Assembly (NCBI RefSeq): GCF_031755915.1
Contig: NC_083387.1
Span: 1,578,501-1,642,500, forward strand
Origin: Ziziphus jujuba
Lineage: Eukaryota > Streptophyta > Magnoliopsida > Rosales > Rhamnaceae
DNA length: 64,000 nucleotides
Reading direction: 5' to 3'
A model generated the notes under the pieces. That model had not been told where the DNA came from. It made no database searches and saw only the letters and a list, made by a program, of their open reading frames with translations. How positions within the stretch are numbered: the first letter of the stretch is position 1; each line of letters starts with the position of its first letter. Positions 10,954 to 23,945 of this stretch are shown in pieces. The translations under genes were made by a program, and so were the position numbers.

Positions 10954-12776
10954 TATGTGAATCAGCTGTACTGGCTATTCACCATTTAGGAGTACTTTAT
11001 AAGAAATCATAGGCAATTTGTCATTCCGCCCCCAGAATCTTTTTCTTTGCCAACTTATTTTTATGCTTTTTATGCGGGTAAAGCCTTCAATTAATAAATC
11101 CCATTACTTAATATCCTTGCTCTTCACCTCCTGTACACATTTCTGGTTCTTGGTATTTCTTAATGCCGTTTATGTTATCTTATGAAAAGCCATTTTCAAA
11201 AGCTTTTATGGAGGCTGTCAAAACTCTTGAAATATGACTTTCTAGATACCCTTCTTGCTTGTGGTGAGTCACTAATTTTTGCCGATAATTATTTTGGTTA
11301 TGTGATATTTAATCTTTTGAGTTAAATGGTGTTGGAGAGTGGTAGAGAGAGAACAGGGGTGAATTGTGTAAGCATCTAACTTGTTTTTTGTGGCGTATGA
11401 CCTGTATGTATGTATTGGTTTTGATTGTCGTCTCTTGTTTATCAAGTTTTGATTGGAATGTAATTTTGCATTTTCGGATACTTGCTTACAAGCAGCACTA
11501 CTTATGCTTCCAGGTTTGTCCTGTTTGTGCTACGAGAGTGGGGATGAATATGGTCGGACACATAACGACTCAGCATGGGAACTTTTTCAAGTATCCTTTT
11601 TTTTCATTTCTAGATATAAATTATCTTATTGTTTTCTTTTCATCTTGACCTTTGAAGATTATTATACTTTTTCCCCCTTTTCAAGTTCATTATCATATTA
11701 TTTTTCTGAGTAATGTTTCCTTTATTCATAGTTTTCATTTCAATGCGATCATGATTTGAGATGCGTGTTTAATTCCTTGATCTGATATTTACAGTCAGTA
11801 CAAAGTAAAATTTTACAAAGTTGATTCTCAATCACCCTTTTCCTTTTCAAGGAAGGAATTGCAGGATGAACATATTCGATCACTTTTTGGATGGTCTTCT
11901 GCAGTTTCAACCTCCAAGATGGCACCTGATCCATTGTTGTCATTTCTATACAATACATCTCCCACTGACAGGTCTGAAAAAGCGCAGCCTGATTCCTCTT
12001 CTGAAGTTAGCAATGAAGAGAAAAGCTCGGATCATATATTGTTAGAAAGGTAAACCGAAACCTCAGCATCGTCTTCAAAAAGTCTCATATCTGCTCTCTT
12101 CTATTTTACTATTGATCAACTAGGAGACGTAAACTTCTTTAGCTTGCAAAGTATCAAACTTCCCATTTAAAGGAGCTTTTAAAGTAGAGACTAGTATAGA
12201 TTTTGCTATTTCAAAAATAACCAGTGGGTCAAAAGATATGTCATGATGACATTTAAAAGTGAAAAAATGAAATTCATCAATATGAAATAACAGAGAAAAA
12301 CAGTAATGGATTCTATAAAATACTTTTCTACAAGTTTCAGATGCATGGAAGTTTAACGAAAACCTATAAGAGATGCCAAACTGGGGGAAGCACCGTTGGA
12401 ATGGTGTGAAAATTAAACATGTTTTTAGGCGTAAAGAGATGGTAAGACTCATCAAAATGAATTAGACCAAACAGCACAAAGAAAGCTCTGAAACATTTAC
12501 ATGCCACAGAAAGATATTTTGATTAATTGATTGCTTTCCATGTATGAGCATGGCCATTTGGTTATATTTCGTCTCTGTTTGACTATTTTCTTTTTCTGAA
12601 TTGACTTGTTATGCTGTTCTATGTATTATGGGATTGTACTCATATCCAATTGTTTCTATAAGCGCAGAAATATTCAAAAATCTCCCTTATCAGACAAGGA
12701 CCAAGAGGAGAAAGCTGAGAGGTGTAAGTTTGCACAGGGACTAGTATTGTCCACCATCTTTGACGATGGCTTATGA
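10264..12776 (+). CDS. DI19-like: Di19 family (dehydration-induced 19) zinc-finger protein
   Basis: Di19 proteins are nuclear, drought- and light-related factors with two atypical C2H2 fingers, phosphorylated by calcium-dependent kinases. Five exons (10264-10342, 10510-10652, 11514-11590, 11795-12049, 12668-12776) give 220 residues, normal for the family. Finger 1 is CPFCSEDFDLVGLCCHIDDEH (split here as CPFC and CHIDDEH, residues about 47-67). Finger 2 is CPVC...HITTQH (about 76-95). The C-terminal Di19_C part has RKELQDEH, APDPLLSF and the terminal motif FAQGLVLSTIFDDGL. The stretch after finger 2 lacks the basic RKRKLRR seen in several Arabidopsis members and reads QYKVKFYK instead, so the nuclear-localisation segment may be altered. 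The last acceptor is the CAG at 12665-12667; an AG five bases upstream would break the frame. Confidence 0.93.
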
Positions 12777-12800
12777 ATGGGAAAACCATAACGTATCAGT

Positions 12801-12905
12801 GCTGGTTATCGACTTCAAAGTTTTTACAAGAGAAGCCCAGCGCTGGTTATCGACTTCAAAGTTTTTACAAGAGAAGGACTTCAAAGTTTTTACTAGAGAA
12901 GCCCA
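12801..12905 (+). repeat. Short tandem duplication in the Di19 3' region
   Basis: A 40-bp unit (12801-12840, beginning gctggttatcgacttcaaag) is repeated almost exactly at 12842-12876. A third partial copy lacking the first ten bases follows at 12877-12905. It starts about 25 bp after the stop codon, so it is probably transcribed as 3' UTR. Confidence 0.85.
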
Positions 12906-13262
12906 GTGCCATTGTTGTTTGTTGTAATTTGCTGATAGCTTAACAGAAATAGGTTCGATTTAGGAATTGAATGTAATGGTATTACATCTATGTTCAGTCA
13001 ATTAGGCCAACAAAGAGCCAAACAATTATCTTAAATGATTTTCAAAGCTTCTGTGCAGAATGAAAATATTTTAATTTTCCTAGTTCTACAGGCTACCTAT
13101 TGCTATTTCTTTTTTTTTTTTTTTTTTTTATTAAGGCCCTGATGGAAAGTGGTAAATGATAAGGTCCTTTTCTTGCACATGCTATTAGAAAAGAGGATAT
13201 ACTGGAAAAGCACAAGGGTGTAGTAGTATTTAGGCCTCTAGAGGAATGTCTTTTAAGATTAG

Positions 13263-15330
13263 CTATACCTCTGGGCGAAGTTTCCTCAATAACCACTTTT
13301 TTCGTAATGTGACATCTAATGCCATAAATGTTTTGGCTTTCTTTTCATCCTCTAGGAAATCACATGCATCTAATACAAGGTCTTCATCCATATCCTTTAA
13401 TGCTTGAACTGCTTGGATTACATTTTCTATGGAGATGGAGTTTTCATCATTCTTCTTTTTATCTGATAAAGAAGAGACTGCAGTTGCCATCTCACGAAGA
13501 GCACTAGCCATTCCTTCATCTTTGTCTCGAGATCTTTTTGAAGGAGTGAGATTTGACCAGTTCTCCAATTGACGCTTGTTCTTCTGGCATGTATGAACTG
13601 CCTCAAGCACATCACCTACATTATCTTCGCTGGAAACTGATGCAGCTGGAGAATGAATACTATTTAATCCTCCACGGGACCTGGGGTTTTCCTCATTTTG
13701 ATGCTCTAAGTCTTGACCAGAAGAGCAGTCTCTTTCATCAAAGCTGGAATCACATATCATACACAAATCTTTATAATATGGGATAGGTCGGGTCATAAAC
13801 TGCCGTGCGTCAGTGTGAGCCTGCAAGTCATCATTTCAAAGCTTGTGGAAACTTCGTGTAATCTCTATGATAATTCTAAGGAGCTTTCAAGACCTAAGAT
13901 GCCGAAGTTATCTGTTTTGTATTCCATTGCATGAAAGCCTAAAACAACTAACAGTTTTAAATCCATATAATCAACTGTGAATAGAATCGAGATACAATCA
14001 TTCTGACAAAGCAAGCAATGCCATGTCAAGATGAAAGATGCAGGCCGTGTCCATCATCAGATTTTATTAAAACCGACAAATTAAATAAACTAAAGACTTT
14101 TGAGTTCAAATTTACTGAATGGAAAGAGTAGTTTTCATGGAAAAGGTATGCGATGTGAGGGTCTTTAGTGCAGTAAACATGCTCTGAACTTTGTATAAAA
14201 GCATACCTTGATATAATCTTGCCAGACATAATCATCAGCGGTCACCATTTGCCGCATATCATCCCAAACAAATCCATCCAATTCAAGTAGATTTTTTATC
14301 ACATTGTATTGCCTTCTCAGGGTTTTGTATCGATTTTTAAGAACATCCATGTCATAATTGAAGCCAAACTTGGCATTGAACAATGTAATCATCTCCATCC
14401 ATGCTTGTTTGCGGAATACACCGTCGATCCGGCCACCATTACGCACTTGATCAAGCATAAGGTCAATGAAATACCGGTCCATAGGTGGCTGCCAATAAGT
14501 TCTGGAACGATTTCCCAAGGAGGTTCCAGTCGCTTTAGGCACAGTCTGTGGGGCAACATCAACATCTTTCTCTAACATGGAGATTCCATAATCTTCATCA
14601 ATTATAATTTCATGAAGTGCATGTGCCTCTCCATCACCAACATTCCTTGGTTGCGAGGCCATAGTTGTTTCATTCTCACATGAAAGCAACTGCTCCTCCG
14701 GCACATTATCACCTGTTTATACGCATCACCAATTGGTGTGGCAGCAGATTAGACCTCTCAACATAACTGTCACTAACTTTAATGGTGGCATAAATCCAGA
14801 GCATTTTACCTTTTTGTTCAGTGACTGCATCTCTATATATCAAACATAAGTCGCTGTAATAAGGGATTGTTTTTATTCTGAAGGAACGAGTATCAGGGTG
14901 TGCCTGCAAGTATAATCCATAATAAGCCTATAGAGGTGTTATGGAGGGAGGGAGGGAAGGAAATAACTATAACAAAAATTATTAGATACCGCACCCGGAT
15001 ATATTCATCCCAAACGTTATTATCTGCAGTCACCATTTGCCGCGTTTCATCCCAGCTAAAGCCTTTCTGGTCAAGGAGATTTTTTACAGCCTTGTAAAGA
15101 TTCCTTAGAGTTTTGTGCCGATTCTTCAGAACATCTTTCTCATACTGAAACTTGAACTTTGTATTGAACAAGGAAGTCATATGCTTCCATGCACGTTTGC
15201 TGAATAAGTGATCATCAAATTTATTCCCTTTGCTAACCTGCTCTAGCATTAGATCAATGAAATATCGATCCATTTCCGGTGTCCATACCGTTCTCAGTCG
15301 ATCACTACCAGTTCTGGCTTGAATACCCAT
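13263..15330 (-). CDS. Protein with two Myb/SANT-like (Myb_DNA-bind_3) domains, LIMYB/At2g24960 type
   Basis: Four coding exons (14995-15330, 14810-14903, 14207-14712, 13263-13820) give 497 residues. Two copies of the trihelix-like Myb_DNA-bind_3 domain are seen at about residues 10-112 and 213-312. Both have the pattern W-x5-DRYFIDLMLxQV, FNxKF, DVLKNRxKTLR, W-D-(E/D)-x-RQMVTAD and VW-x-(D/E)-YI, then an AH.D.R.F....PYY.DL tail. The C-terminus is Ser/Lys-rich and ends with a helical region (VIQAVQALKDMDEDLVLDAC) common to L10-interacting MYB proteins. The domain is related to the Myb partner of PIF/Harbinger transposons; plant hosts carry many domesticated copies. A 5' leader exon is likely near 16135-16200 with an intron ending at 15335. 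Target and function are unknown to me. Confidence 0.85.
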
Positions 15331-16134
15331 ACTTCTACAATTCAAGAAAAAGGTCACTTTGAGTATATCAATCACAGTTACACAACATTTACAATAAATA
15401 TCACAATCGTATTTCGTCTTTTCACCAGATTAACTGACGATCCCATCACAATTTCTCAATTTATGATCTTACTCAATATAGAAAACAAAGCAACAAAGTG
15501 AAAACAAGATTGGACTTTCTTTAAATTTATGCTATTTAAGAATCAGCTGGAACCAATGCATATTAGAGATGCTATGAAACGGTATAACAAAATAAGTTTG
15601 TGAGAACTTTACGGACAAAATGCAGCTGATCAATTACTTATGTAGTCTGACAAACAACAATACAAACTACTTGCAGCACCCAAAAAAAGCTTAACCGGTT
15701 TTACTTAATTCAGGAACTAATATATCATGTCCAAACAGTTCAAAATAATGCTCAAAGCAAAATGGAACAGGAGAAGTGGAAAATCCAAATATACATAAAA
15801 ATAATAATAATAATAATAATAATAAAAAAGAAAAGAAAAAACCAACATTCCCTAATAATATTATTTTCATCCCAGAAAATTTGCCCGCAATTTTCAGCGC
15901 AAGAACAGAAAGACAAGAGCAATATTCAGTAAATTTACCCTAAAAACCTCAAAGAAAGGAAGCAAAACAGCGAAAGCAACAAACTTTAAGACCAAACAAC
16001 GAACATCTTAGAAAACCAGATGACAGAAACCAGTTCCACGAGCAAATTTGAAGAATATGATGGTAAGGAAATTTGAAGAGTATGATTGATAAGGGTGAGG
16101 AGAGAACCAGGAAAGCATTGCTTAAAAATAAACC

Positions 16135-16200
16135 TTGGAAACGATGGAGAGGACGTAGAACTAATTGTGAATTGAGTGCGCTTCTGCAAGTTCAGGGATA
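16135..16200 (-). other. Probable 5' UTR exon of the Myb/SANT-like gene
   Basis: A stretch ending in a good donor (TTTCCAAG|GTTTAT at about 16134) pairs with the acceptor ATTGTAG|AAGT four bases before the ATG at 15330. This is inferred from splice motifs only. Confidence 0.45.
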
Positions 16201-16229
16201 AGGTTTTCCAGGATAAGGTTGAACTTGAA

Positions 16230-17160
16230 ACTGCTTCGCGATTAGAACGCTATGCTAATCCCCGCCCGTAACATGACTCTAACCCTAACAAGGCTACCAA
16301 TGGCATTTACGATAGCCCAATCAGGACCCAAGATTTTTCCGCCAGATCTGGGGTCCCAATTTTTTCCTATCTTAAAGAGCATCTCCGCTAACTTTATGAT
16401 TGTTGTTAGGGTGAATCCTCATATTATAATTTGATCTTTTATGTTCAAAAAACATCTTCAACCTCCTTTATGATTTCAAAAATTTATCATTTTTTTATCT
16501 TTTATTATTTTATTCACGTTTTTTAAATTTATATAACTCACATTTTTATAGGTGATAGTTGAAACTTTTAAAATTTAAAAGATTAAATTATTATTAGTGT
16601 AAACCTTAAAAAGATTTAGATGTAATATTCCTTTATTATGTGGCATAAAAGTTGACAAAATTTCCAATTTATATAGTATAAATATTTATTTGATATATAT
16701 TCAATCAAAAAACTTTTCTCTAATTATATCAAAATATCAATTAATGAATAATATGTTTATATCTATATATAAATAATAATAATAATAATAACAATAGATA
16801 ATAATTTTTTACTTTATTTTTTCATGACTCCAAAAAAAGTTCTATTTTTTCCTCTTTAAAAAAAAAAAATTGACAAAAACTGTTTTGTGGAGTCACATTG
16901 TCCAATAGACTTTTAGGATCCAAGAATATTTATGATAATGATTTTAAGCATATAATGCCACTTGTTTTGAACATGTTTAACAGTTTGTCTCTCATTTGAA
17001 AATTTGGAAACATTATAGATAATAGTCACCAAGTTGTTTAATTACAATTTAATTAAATATAATTTTATTTTGTGTCCAAAGGTTAGGGAAATTGCCATGT
17101 CATATGTCAACGTATAGTTTTGTTGTATTTGTAAAAAATTTAAGAAATTGTTAGGTGTAA
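16230..17160. other. AT-rich intergenic DNA
   Basis: No gene seen. An AGAGCATCTCC motif near 16375, frequent at the ends of plant MITEs, begins an AT-rich stretch, but I could not find its partner end. Confidence 0.45.
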
Positions 17161-17174
17161 GAGCATACGCTTTT

Positions 17175-17376
17175 AGAGATACTAAAATATTTATTAATTT
17201 ATTTGTTAAATAACATGTGTTAAAATATTATTGGTTGGCATATTCACATAATCTAAATATAAATAATTAAATTAAATTTTTAAATAAAAAAATAAATTAA
17301 AAATAATAATTAATTAAATATTATCATATCATCCACTATATCATTTATTCAACAAATTTAATAAATGTTTTAATAA
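17175..17376. mobile_element. MITE-like element, copy A
   Basis: An imperfect terminal inverted repeat pairs tactaaaatatttattaa (from about 17179) with ttaataaatgttttaata (about 17358-17375). The interior is AT-rich and without coding capacity. The same termini occur at 27441-27595, so this looks like a family rather than chance AT-richness. Confidence 0.5.
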
Positions 17377-17533
17377 ATTTAATATTATTGTTTTTATATC
17401 AATACTAAGGATTTTTCCACTGATCAATGGATCACGGATTGATTAGTAAATATTTTAATAAGTTTAACATTATTGTTATTATATAAGGACTAAGACTTTT
17501 TCCGTCAATCAGTGGACCAAGGATTCATTATTT
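17368..17533. repeat. Diverged 85-bp tandem duplication
   Basis: The segment 17368-17452 (ttttaataaatttaatatt... ggatttttccactgatcaa) recurs at 17453-17533 with substitutions and small indels (ttttaataagtttaacatt... gactttttccgtcaatcag). Confidence 0.65.
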
Positions 17534-18170
17534 TAAGATCAGAAAACAGATAAATAATTCATTTCTAAACTTTGTTTTTAAGACTTAACTTTGCTTTATC
17601 TCGTTAAGTTTAAGCTTTTGTTGAATCTATTCAGCCAATAAAAAAAAATAATAATACATATATATATATATATATAAAATTATAAAAAATAAAAAATAAA
17701 CATTGCTTTTATGGAATCAAACTAACCAATTAATTCTTTAAAATGCTGACCTTCTTATTGAACAATTCTTCCAAATGCTCACCAAGCAATCATAAATGTA
17801 CTTGACTAATGCATGTTTTTTCATTTATTGATTTATTTATTTTTAGTTATTTAAGTATTTAATCCCGTTCTGGATTATTTTACTTTGTAAATATGCTTTG
17901 CAATTTGCATACTCCAAAATTGCACATATAATTAGAGTACATATTGCAAAAAACACGTATGCGTATATTTGGTTAAGCCACTGCCAGAATTTTTTCCAAT
18001 ATTTTTGACAAAGTTATCAAATGTTTGTAAAAATAAAGCTGCACTGACAACATAGGATGGACAACAATTTACCAAACCCTTGAGATGGTATAAAACTTAT
18101 CCGCCGCATACACAATAAAGCAAGCGAGAGGCCAAGCAGAAAGCACGTTGCCAGTTGCAGTTGCAGTTTA
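17534..18170. other. AT-rich intergenic DNA
   Basis: No gene seen. Includes a TA run near 17660-17676. The last part leads into the 3' side of the DUF789 gene. Confidence 0.5.
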
Positions 18171-18514
18171 CTCATGCATGGACTGCAAATAAAACAAACT
18201 GTACGCCTGCCTGCTCTTCATACCCTGCCACCGGGTGCTGGTTCCATCACCGGCATCCATTTTTGCTCACTAAGCCTGAAAACAGATAGGAAGCACTTGT
18301 TTTCCTCTCCAAATCATGTGGCCATTGCTGCTTCTTTTGTAGAGAAACTTACAAAATTATATGGACGACAAGGCAGAAAAACCAAGCTGGATGGAAGGAG
18401 AGGATAGTTTGTAAAGCAAAGGCACTTTATCTTTTCAAAACATTTCATTCCAAAACTCATCCCCTGTAAACTTCCTGCCTATATGGAAGAACCTTTTGGA
18501 CACACCTGCAACTA

Positions 18515-18851
18515 TTATCTCCCCAGAGAACTGTGGGAAACAAAAAACTGGAAATCAGGGAGATTAACCTGCAAACGCCGCAGCCAGTTGTCAGCAGCCT
18601 GCAACAGCGAATTTGCTTGCTGCCATTCATGAGCTTCACTGGGAGTCAATATCGAACCTCTCAACTTATAGGAGGCAAGGCCAAACACAGGCACAGAAAC
18701 TTTTGTATATGTATCAACACCATATACCTTCCTGCCATTAGGAGCATGTAACTGTGGCTGAATTTTGCCTGTGGCAAATCACAAAAAGATGGGGCAAATT
18801 ATTGCTCATAAGGGCAAAAAGGACTGATTGATCATTTGTGTATGTAAATGT

Positions 18852-18899
<48 letters not shown>

Positions 18900-20609
18900 A
18901 AGGGATATATACTTCTAGAATGTGTTGACAAAGAATGAAATGTTAGAAATGATGCATCCAGACTTTGTAGTGTTGGGCCCACAGGTATTCTGTATATTGG
19001 ATACCTGCAATCAGATCTCAAGTTATAAATAAACTCAAAACATCATAATATTAGGGGAATAAATAACAAAACAGTTATTGAGAACATTACCAAGCCACAG
19101 AGACCCAACTAGCAGGTAGTAAGTCACAGCTTCTATACATCCTGAGCTCTGGAAACTGAGATGCAAGATTTGAAATCTGCCAGCATTGGTGATGGGGGCA
19201 AATAACAAAGCCAAAAACATCTAAATCAGGAGAAAAGGAAAAAGTAGAAAGATCTCGACATGTTAAATCACTATGAAAATGGACTTACCTTATCGTATAA
19301 AGGTTGACGATGATGTGGTTGTTCTTGTTCAAAATATTCAAAAATGAGCAGCCCAGGTGGGTTGTGAACCTCAGTTTCATCACTAGATGAACTCGTAGGA
19401 TGTTTATCTCTCAACGTAATTCTGCTCAATCTCTGTGAATTTAAATTCATGAGGTTGTGCTGAACCCAGACCCCATCAACACCTTTCACTCTTCTTTCTG
19501 CTTCACAGTCACTGCTGCCAGCACTACTTGTCTCCCTTGACGACTCTGCATCACTATCATCACCAGGTCTCCTGACAAAAATATCAATTCAAACATTACA
19601 GAGAAAAAAGGAACAAATAAAGCACATTACTGAAAATTATTCTCCACAGTACAAAAAGAGTCGAAGAGAGAACCATCCAGACCCACCATGAATTTCTTTT
19701 CAAAATAAGGTACTATTGAGATAGAACTTGAGAGGGAATTGAAGTTAACCCTTTTGAGAGCATAAATGCTCTAATATTTTTGAATGATACCCCTGCTTTC
19801 TCTACTTATTTATCCATTTTGAAACCATAAAGGCAAAGGGGCCTCCTCTTTATTTCTTATAAGTGATAACCCAAACAAAAGTGAGTGGTGATTGTGAAAT
19901 CATGCAACCATCAGAGATGATTGTGCCTCAAGAAAAAGCACATGTGAAAAAATGACAACTGCATCTAGCAAGCTCACAGCATGGGCCCTAGCTTTCAAAG
20001 GATCATGAAGATATACACATAACAAGAATTCAAGTACAAACGAAGGCACTACTTAATAAGGCAGAATTCCTTATCATAAAATCCATCTTAGCTAGGAAGG
20101 AAGATGTTAATTTGAGTCACATAGAAAAAATCAATGGGCAACATGTTAATGTACTGTTTTTACGATTAATGGATGTCAGAGAGCTCAGCTCCATTGAAAT
20201 TAAAACTAAATAAAAAAGTTATACATGACAAGGTAATATAGGCCTTCTTTTAGGTAAATAAGGTAATATATGGTTTTTATGGGAGATAAAGTAATACATG
20301 CTTTGCTTCTATAGAGTTCTTCGTTTTAAATGTAGTGATGAAGAAACATAAGTTCTTAATTTTGAATACTGTAATGAAGAATAAATTACCAATAGAATGC
20401 TGAACATGTAACTGACAGCAACTCAAATGAACAACCTTGCACTCTTCTACATCTATATTAGAGAGAAATATAAATAATATGATGACCCACCTCCTAACAG
20501 CTTAAGCTTTTGGAAGAAGTGGTAATTCAACTTGATGCATGCAGGCATAAGGAGAGAGTTTGAATAGGGAATAATTTAGAAATAAAAATAATAATAATAA
20601 CAATAATGT

Positions 20610-20641
<32 letters not shown>

Positions 20642-21561
20642 TTTATAGAGCATTACTTAACTAAGACAATTAATAAATGCAAAGAGTGCAAATAAGCTCA
20701 CCTCAACCTATGTGGGTCTATGTACAACTGCATACCCGATAACAAAGGTACATAATACTGTCTGACAGAATCATTTCCATTCAATAACAATGGGACTCCC
20801 ACGCCGTACACACTCCACTCTCTGAAAGACTCCCATAGATCCCCAAGACAAAAATATGGGTGCACATCAGCTTCACGAGTTCTTCTTCCCCTTATTCTTG
20901 CCTGAGGTGTCAAAAAGCCATCAATTGACAATATGTAAAATTAGTTATAAATAGAGAATTCAATAAAGAATATGTCACCAAAGGAAGGGAAAAAAAAAAA
21001 AAAAAAAAAGACAAAATCATAATTCAAGAATTCAGCTGAGCTTTTTGATATTTCTCATTCCACCATATGAAGAACCATGGCCTCCAAACTACTATATTCA
21101 GTTAACTGAAAATTGGAACAGAAAAAGAAAATAAGAGACAAAAAATCCCAATACCTATAGTTACATTACTTCTAGACCGTGGAAGAAGTAAGAGAATATT
21201 TCTGGATCAAATAAATAAAACTCAACTTAAGCTAAATTAAACTCTGCGTTTATTGCAGAAGAATTGGGGTGGATGAGGATCACATTAGTCCTTCTATGCC
21301 AAACTAGTTGGAACTTTCGAGACAATTTCTTTCCTTCAGCACTCTACGATATCTAAACCATACTTAGCATTGCATATGCTCCTCTATTTGGTTTGTGTAA
21401 AAAAATATAAGTGCATAAATCAATTAAACAGGTAAGAAAGCTGAAATTTTCCATATCTCAGCCTGAAAAAGTAAAACTTTCTTCAAACTGATATTGCACT
21501 TTCGACTTTACTGGCTGAACTAAACTTCAAATCCCCATAAAATTTAGAGCTCAATTAACTC

Positions 21562-21593
<32 letters not shown>

Positions 21594-22123
21594 CTATTCT
21601 ACCAAACATTTTTAAACAGTAAACAACTAGACCCCAGAAACAAGCGCGGCTTCAGTAATGCAAAGTGCCTCCTCATGCCTCATCTACTTTCCAATCGAAC
21701 AAAAGTTCAAAGTAGTCCCAGAAAATTTTGGGATTAATATATATATATATATATATATATTCTTTTTTACAATACAACATTCTGGTAACCAAAACGGAAC
21801 CACAAATTTAAAACTACCTCGGAAAAGAGCTGAGCTGGAACAAAGGGAGTGACCGATTCCATTAACCGATCCAAATTAGTCAAACTAACATTTCTCGGGG
21901 GAGAAGACGAGCAAACAGAGTTGGGTCTAGACAATGTCGACTCATCCGAGTCGGTCCGAGTCTCCACCTCGGCCGGGTCGACTCGGGTATCCGGCCTCTG
22001 AAGCTGTTTCTGCAACTGTTGCTGTTGCAATAGCAGCTGCTGATGCCTCCGAACTGGCGGCGGGTTGTAAAACCTGTCGGTGCCGTGGGTCCGACTCACC
22101 GCGAAGCCTCCAGAGTTGGACAT
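18515..22123 (-). CDS. DUF789 family protein
   Basis: Plant-specific family without an assigned biochemical role. Six exons (21818-22123, 20702-20901, 19289-19571, 19091-19176, 18913-19004, 18515-18768) join in frame to 406 residues. Landmarks are the Ser/Gln-rich N-terminus [21 protein letters not shown] with a poly-Gln/Leu stretch, [98 protein letters not shown] and [10 protein letters not shown]...[16 protein letters not shown] chose the ATG at 22123 because DRFYNP at about 18 residues matches relatives; an in-frame ATG lies further upstream (22258). Intron 5 has a GT/GA microsatellite about 15 bp after its donor. No signal peptide or membrane segment is apparent. Confidence 0.92.
18850..18900 (+). 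repeat. (GT)n(GA)n compound microsatellite in DUF789 intron 5
   Basis: About 14 GT units followed by about 12 GA units on the plus strand. On the transcribed (minus) strand this is CT then AC repeats shortly downstream of the intron donor at 18912. Confidence 0.9.
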
Positions 22124-22399
22124 TACGGTAAATTCACGTGAAATTTGGGGATCAAAGATACAGTGATTGAAGACCGACACAGAGACAAGGGGTATTGGAA
22201 TTGAAAATTGAGGTAGTGAATTGGGGGACAGAAAGTAATTATAGGGAGATGTGTTCAAAAGGCCATAAGTGTGTGTGTGTGAGAGTATGCTCTGTGTTTT
22301 TTTTTTTTTTTTTGGATGAATTGGGAGGAGGAAGCAAAAAGTCGTAGTGTGAATAGGGGGAAGATGATGAAAAGGCAGGCCTCGGTTTTATGTTTGGCA

Positions 22400-23763
22400 A
22401 AATTATCGCGTCCCCGCATTTGAACAATTTTGTGTCTGTAAAATGGCTAAACTGGCCTCCTCATCTTCAATTGACATTTGTCGCCCTTCCATCTCAAACT
22501 AATTACTCCTACTCTTCATCATAAATTTCCCTAATAAATTAAAAAATCCATCAATTAAACAATTAATAGAGATTCGAATTTGGAATATTATCTAAGAAAA
22601 CAGTATAAAAGAATTTTATTTTTTTTTTTTACTTACAAGTTGACTGAACTTAATATTGGTGCCAATTATGATTGTTCACTTTTTATGGATTTATACAAAT
22701 AGTAAGAACAAAATGTAATATATTTCCTGTTTGTAAGTGAGATAGTTATTTAGAAAAATATATTGTCAATCACATAAATGTTTTTAGCAATCCCTAAGAT
22801 GATAGTAAAAGCTCAACTTGAAAAACAAAACGTAGAATTTAGTAAGATCTATAACTCATAGCTTGAAAATGTATACTTTTGAAGAATATATACAGGGTTG
22901 TTTCTATGAAATTGGTCTATTGGGTTTAGGCACCTGATTACCTGATCAGACAATGTGAATTTGTAAGCTTGAATTTGCTACAAGTCTCACAAACAAAATC
23001 ATACACAAATGTCAAATTTCGACAGATGAAAGTTAAACCATTCGTGAATGAAAGTTTACTTTTTACTTATGTGTTCAGAATTCAACTTCCGTCCTTAAAG
23101 AAGGAAAATTGGAAACAGATTACAAATATAGAAAGTTCTAACAAAAAGATAAAAAGAAAATGAAATTACCAAAAAAAAAAAAAGATTAAAAGAAAAAGAA
23201 AAACAATTGTGGAAGGAAAAGAAAGGATAGGGATATTTTGGTAAGTGAACCTTGAATGGCATATTCTGTAAAAATAGCTTGGCCTTTCATTGTACATCCT
23301 GGCAGTTTCCGGGAAATGAACTATTCAGGGAAAGAGGGCCAAATTCACACAATTTTTACATTTTTCTTATCTTTGTGTAACAACACTCAATTTGTACATA
23401 AACAAGCCAGTTATTCTATCTGAAATGCATGTTGTAAATGTAAAATGAGTACCGGGTCAAAGTTGTCTTTCCAGATGCAATCTGTTGACAAATCCGCGAT
23501 GTTGACAAATATGATGGAAAAGACTTTGCTTATAGGAATAGGTGAGACATGAGGCTGTTCAATTGGAAGTAAAATTACAAGAATCCCCACAAATATACCC
23601 CGATTAAACCTTCAAAGTTCCTAGTCAAATTTTGACTTAATGAAACCGGAAGGAAATATATATGATTTCGATATTGAAATCTATAAATAACCAACCAATC
23701 ACTTTGCCACTGCACTGTTTCCGGAGAAACCAAGGGTACAAGAGTTGAAACTTATAAACTAAA
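22400..23763. other. Intergenic DNA upstream of the DUF789 gene
   Basis: No coding features recognised. The first part serves as promoter for the minus-strand DUF789 gene; the remainder is AT-rich and featureless to me. Confidence 0.5.
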
Positions 23764-23945
23764 AAATATGCTTTCAATATTGCATAAATTTATAATTAAA
23801 ACAATTTTAAAATTTAGAATTCACATAATCATATGAATAATCATATATGACACAAAATATGCTTTCAATATTGCATAAATTTATAATTAAAACAATTTTA
23901 AAATTTAGAATTCACATAATCATAGGAATAATCATATATGACACA
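23764..23945. repeat. 91-bp tandem duplication
   Basis: Two adjacent 91-bp copies (23764-23854 and 23855-23945), both starting aaatatgctttcaatattgc. They differ by a single base that I can see (catatgaat versus cataggaat), which points to a recent duplication. Confidence 0.93.
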
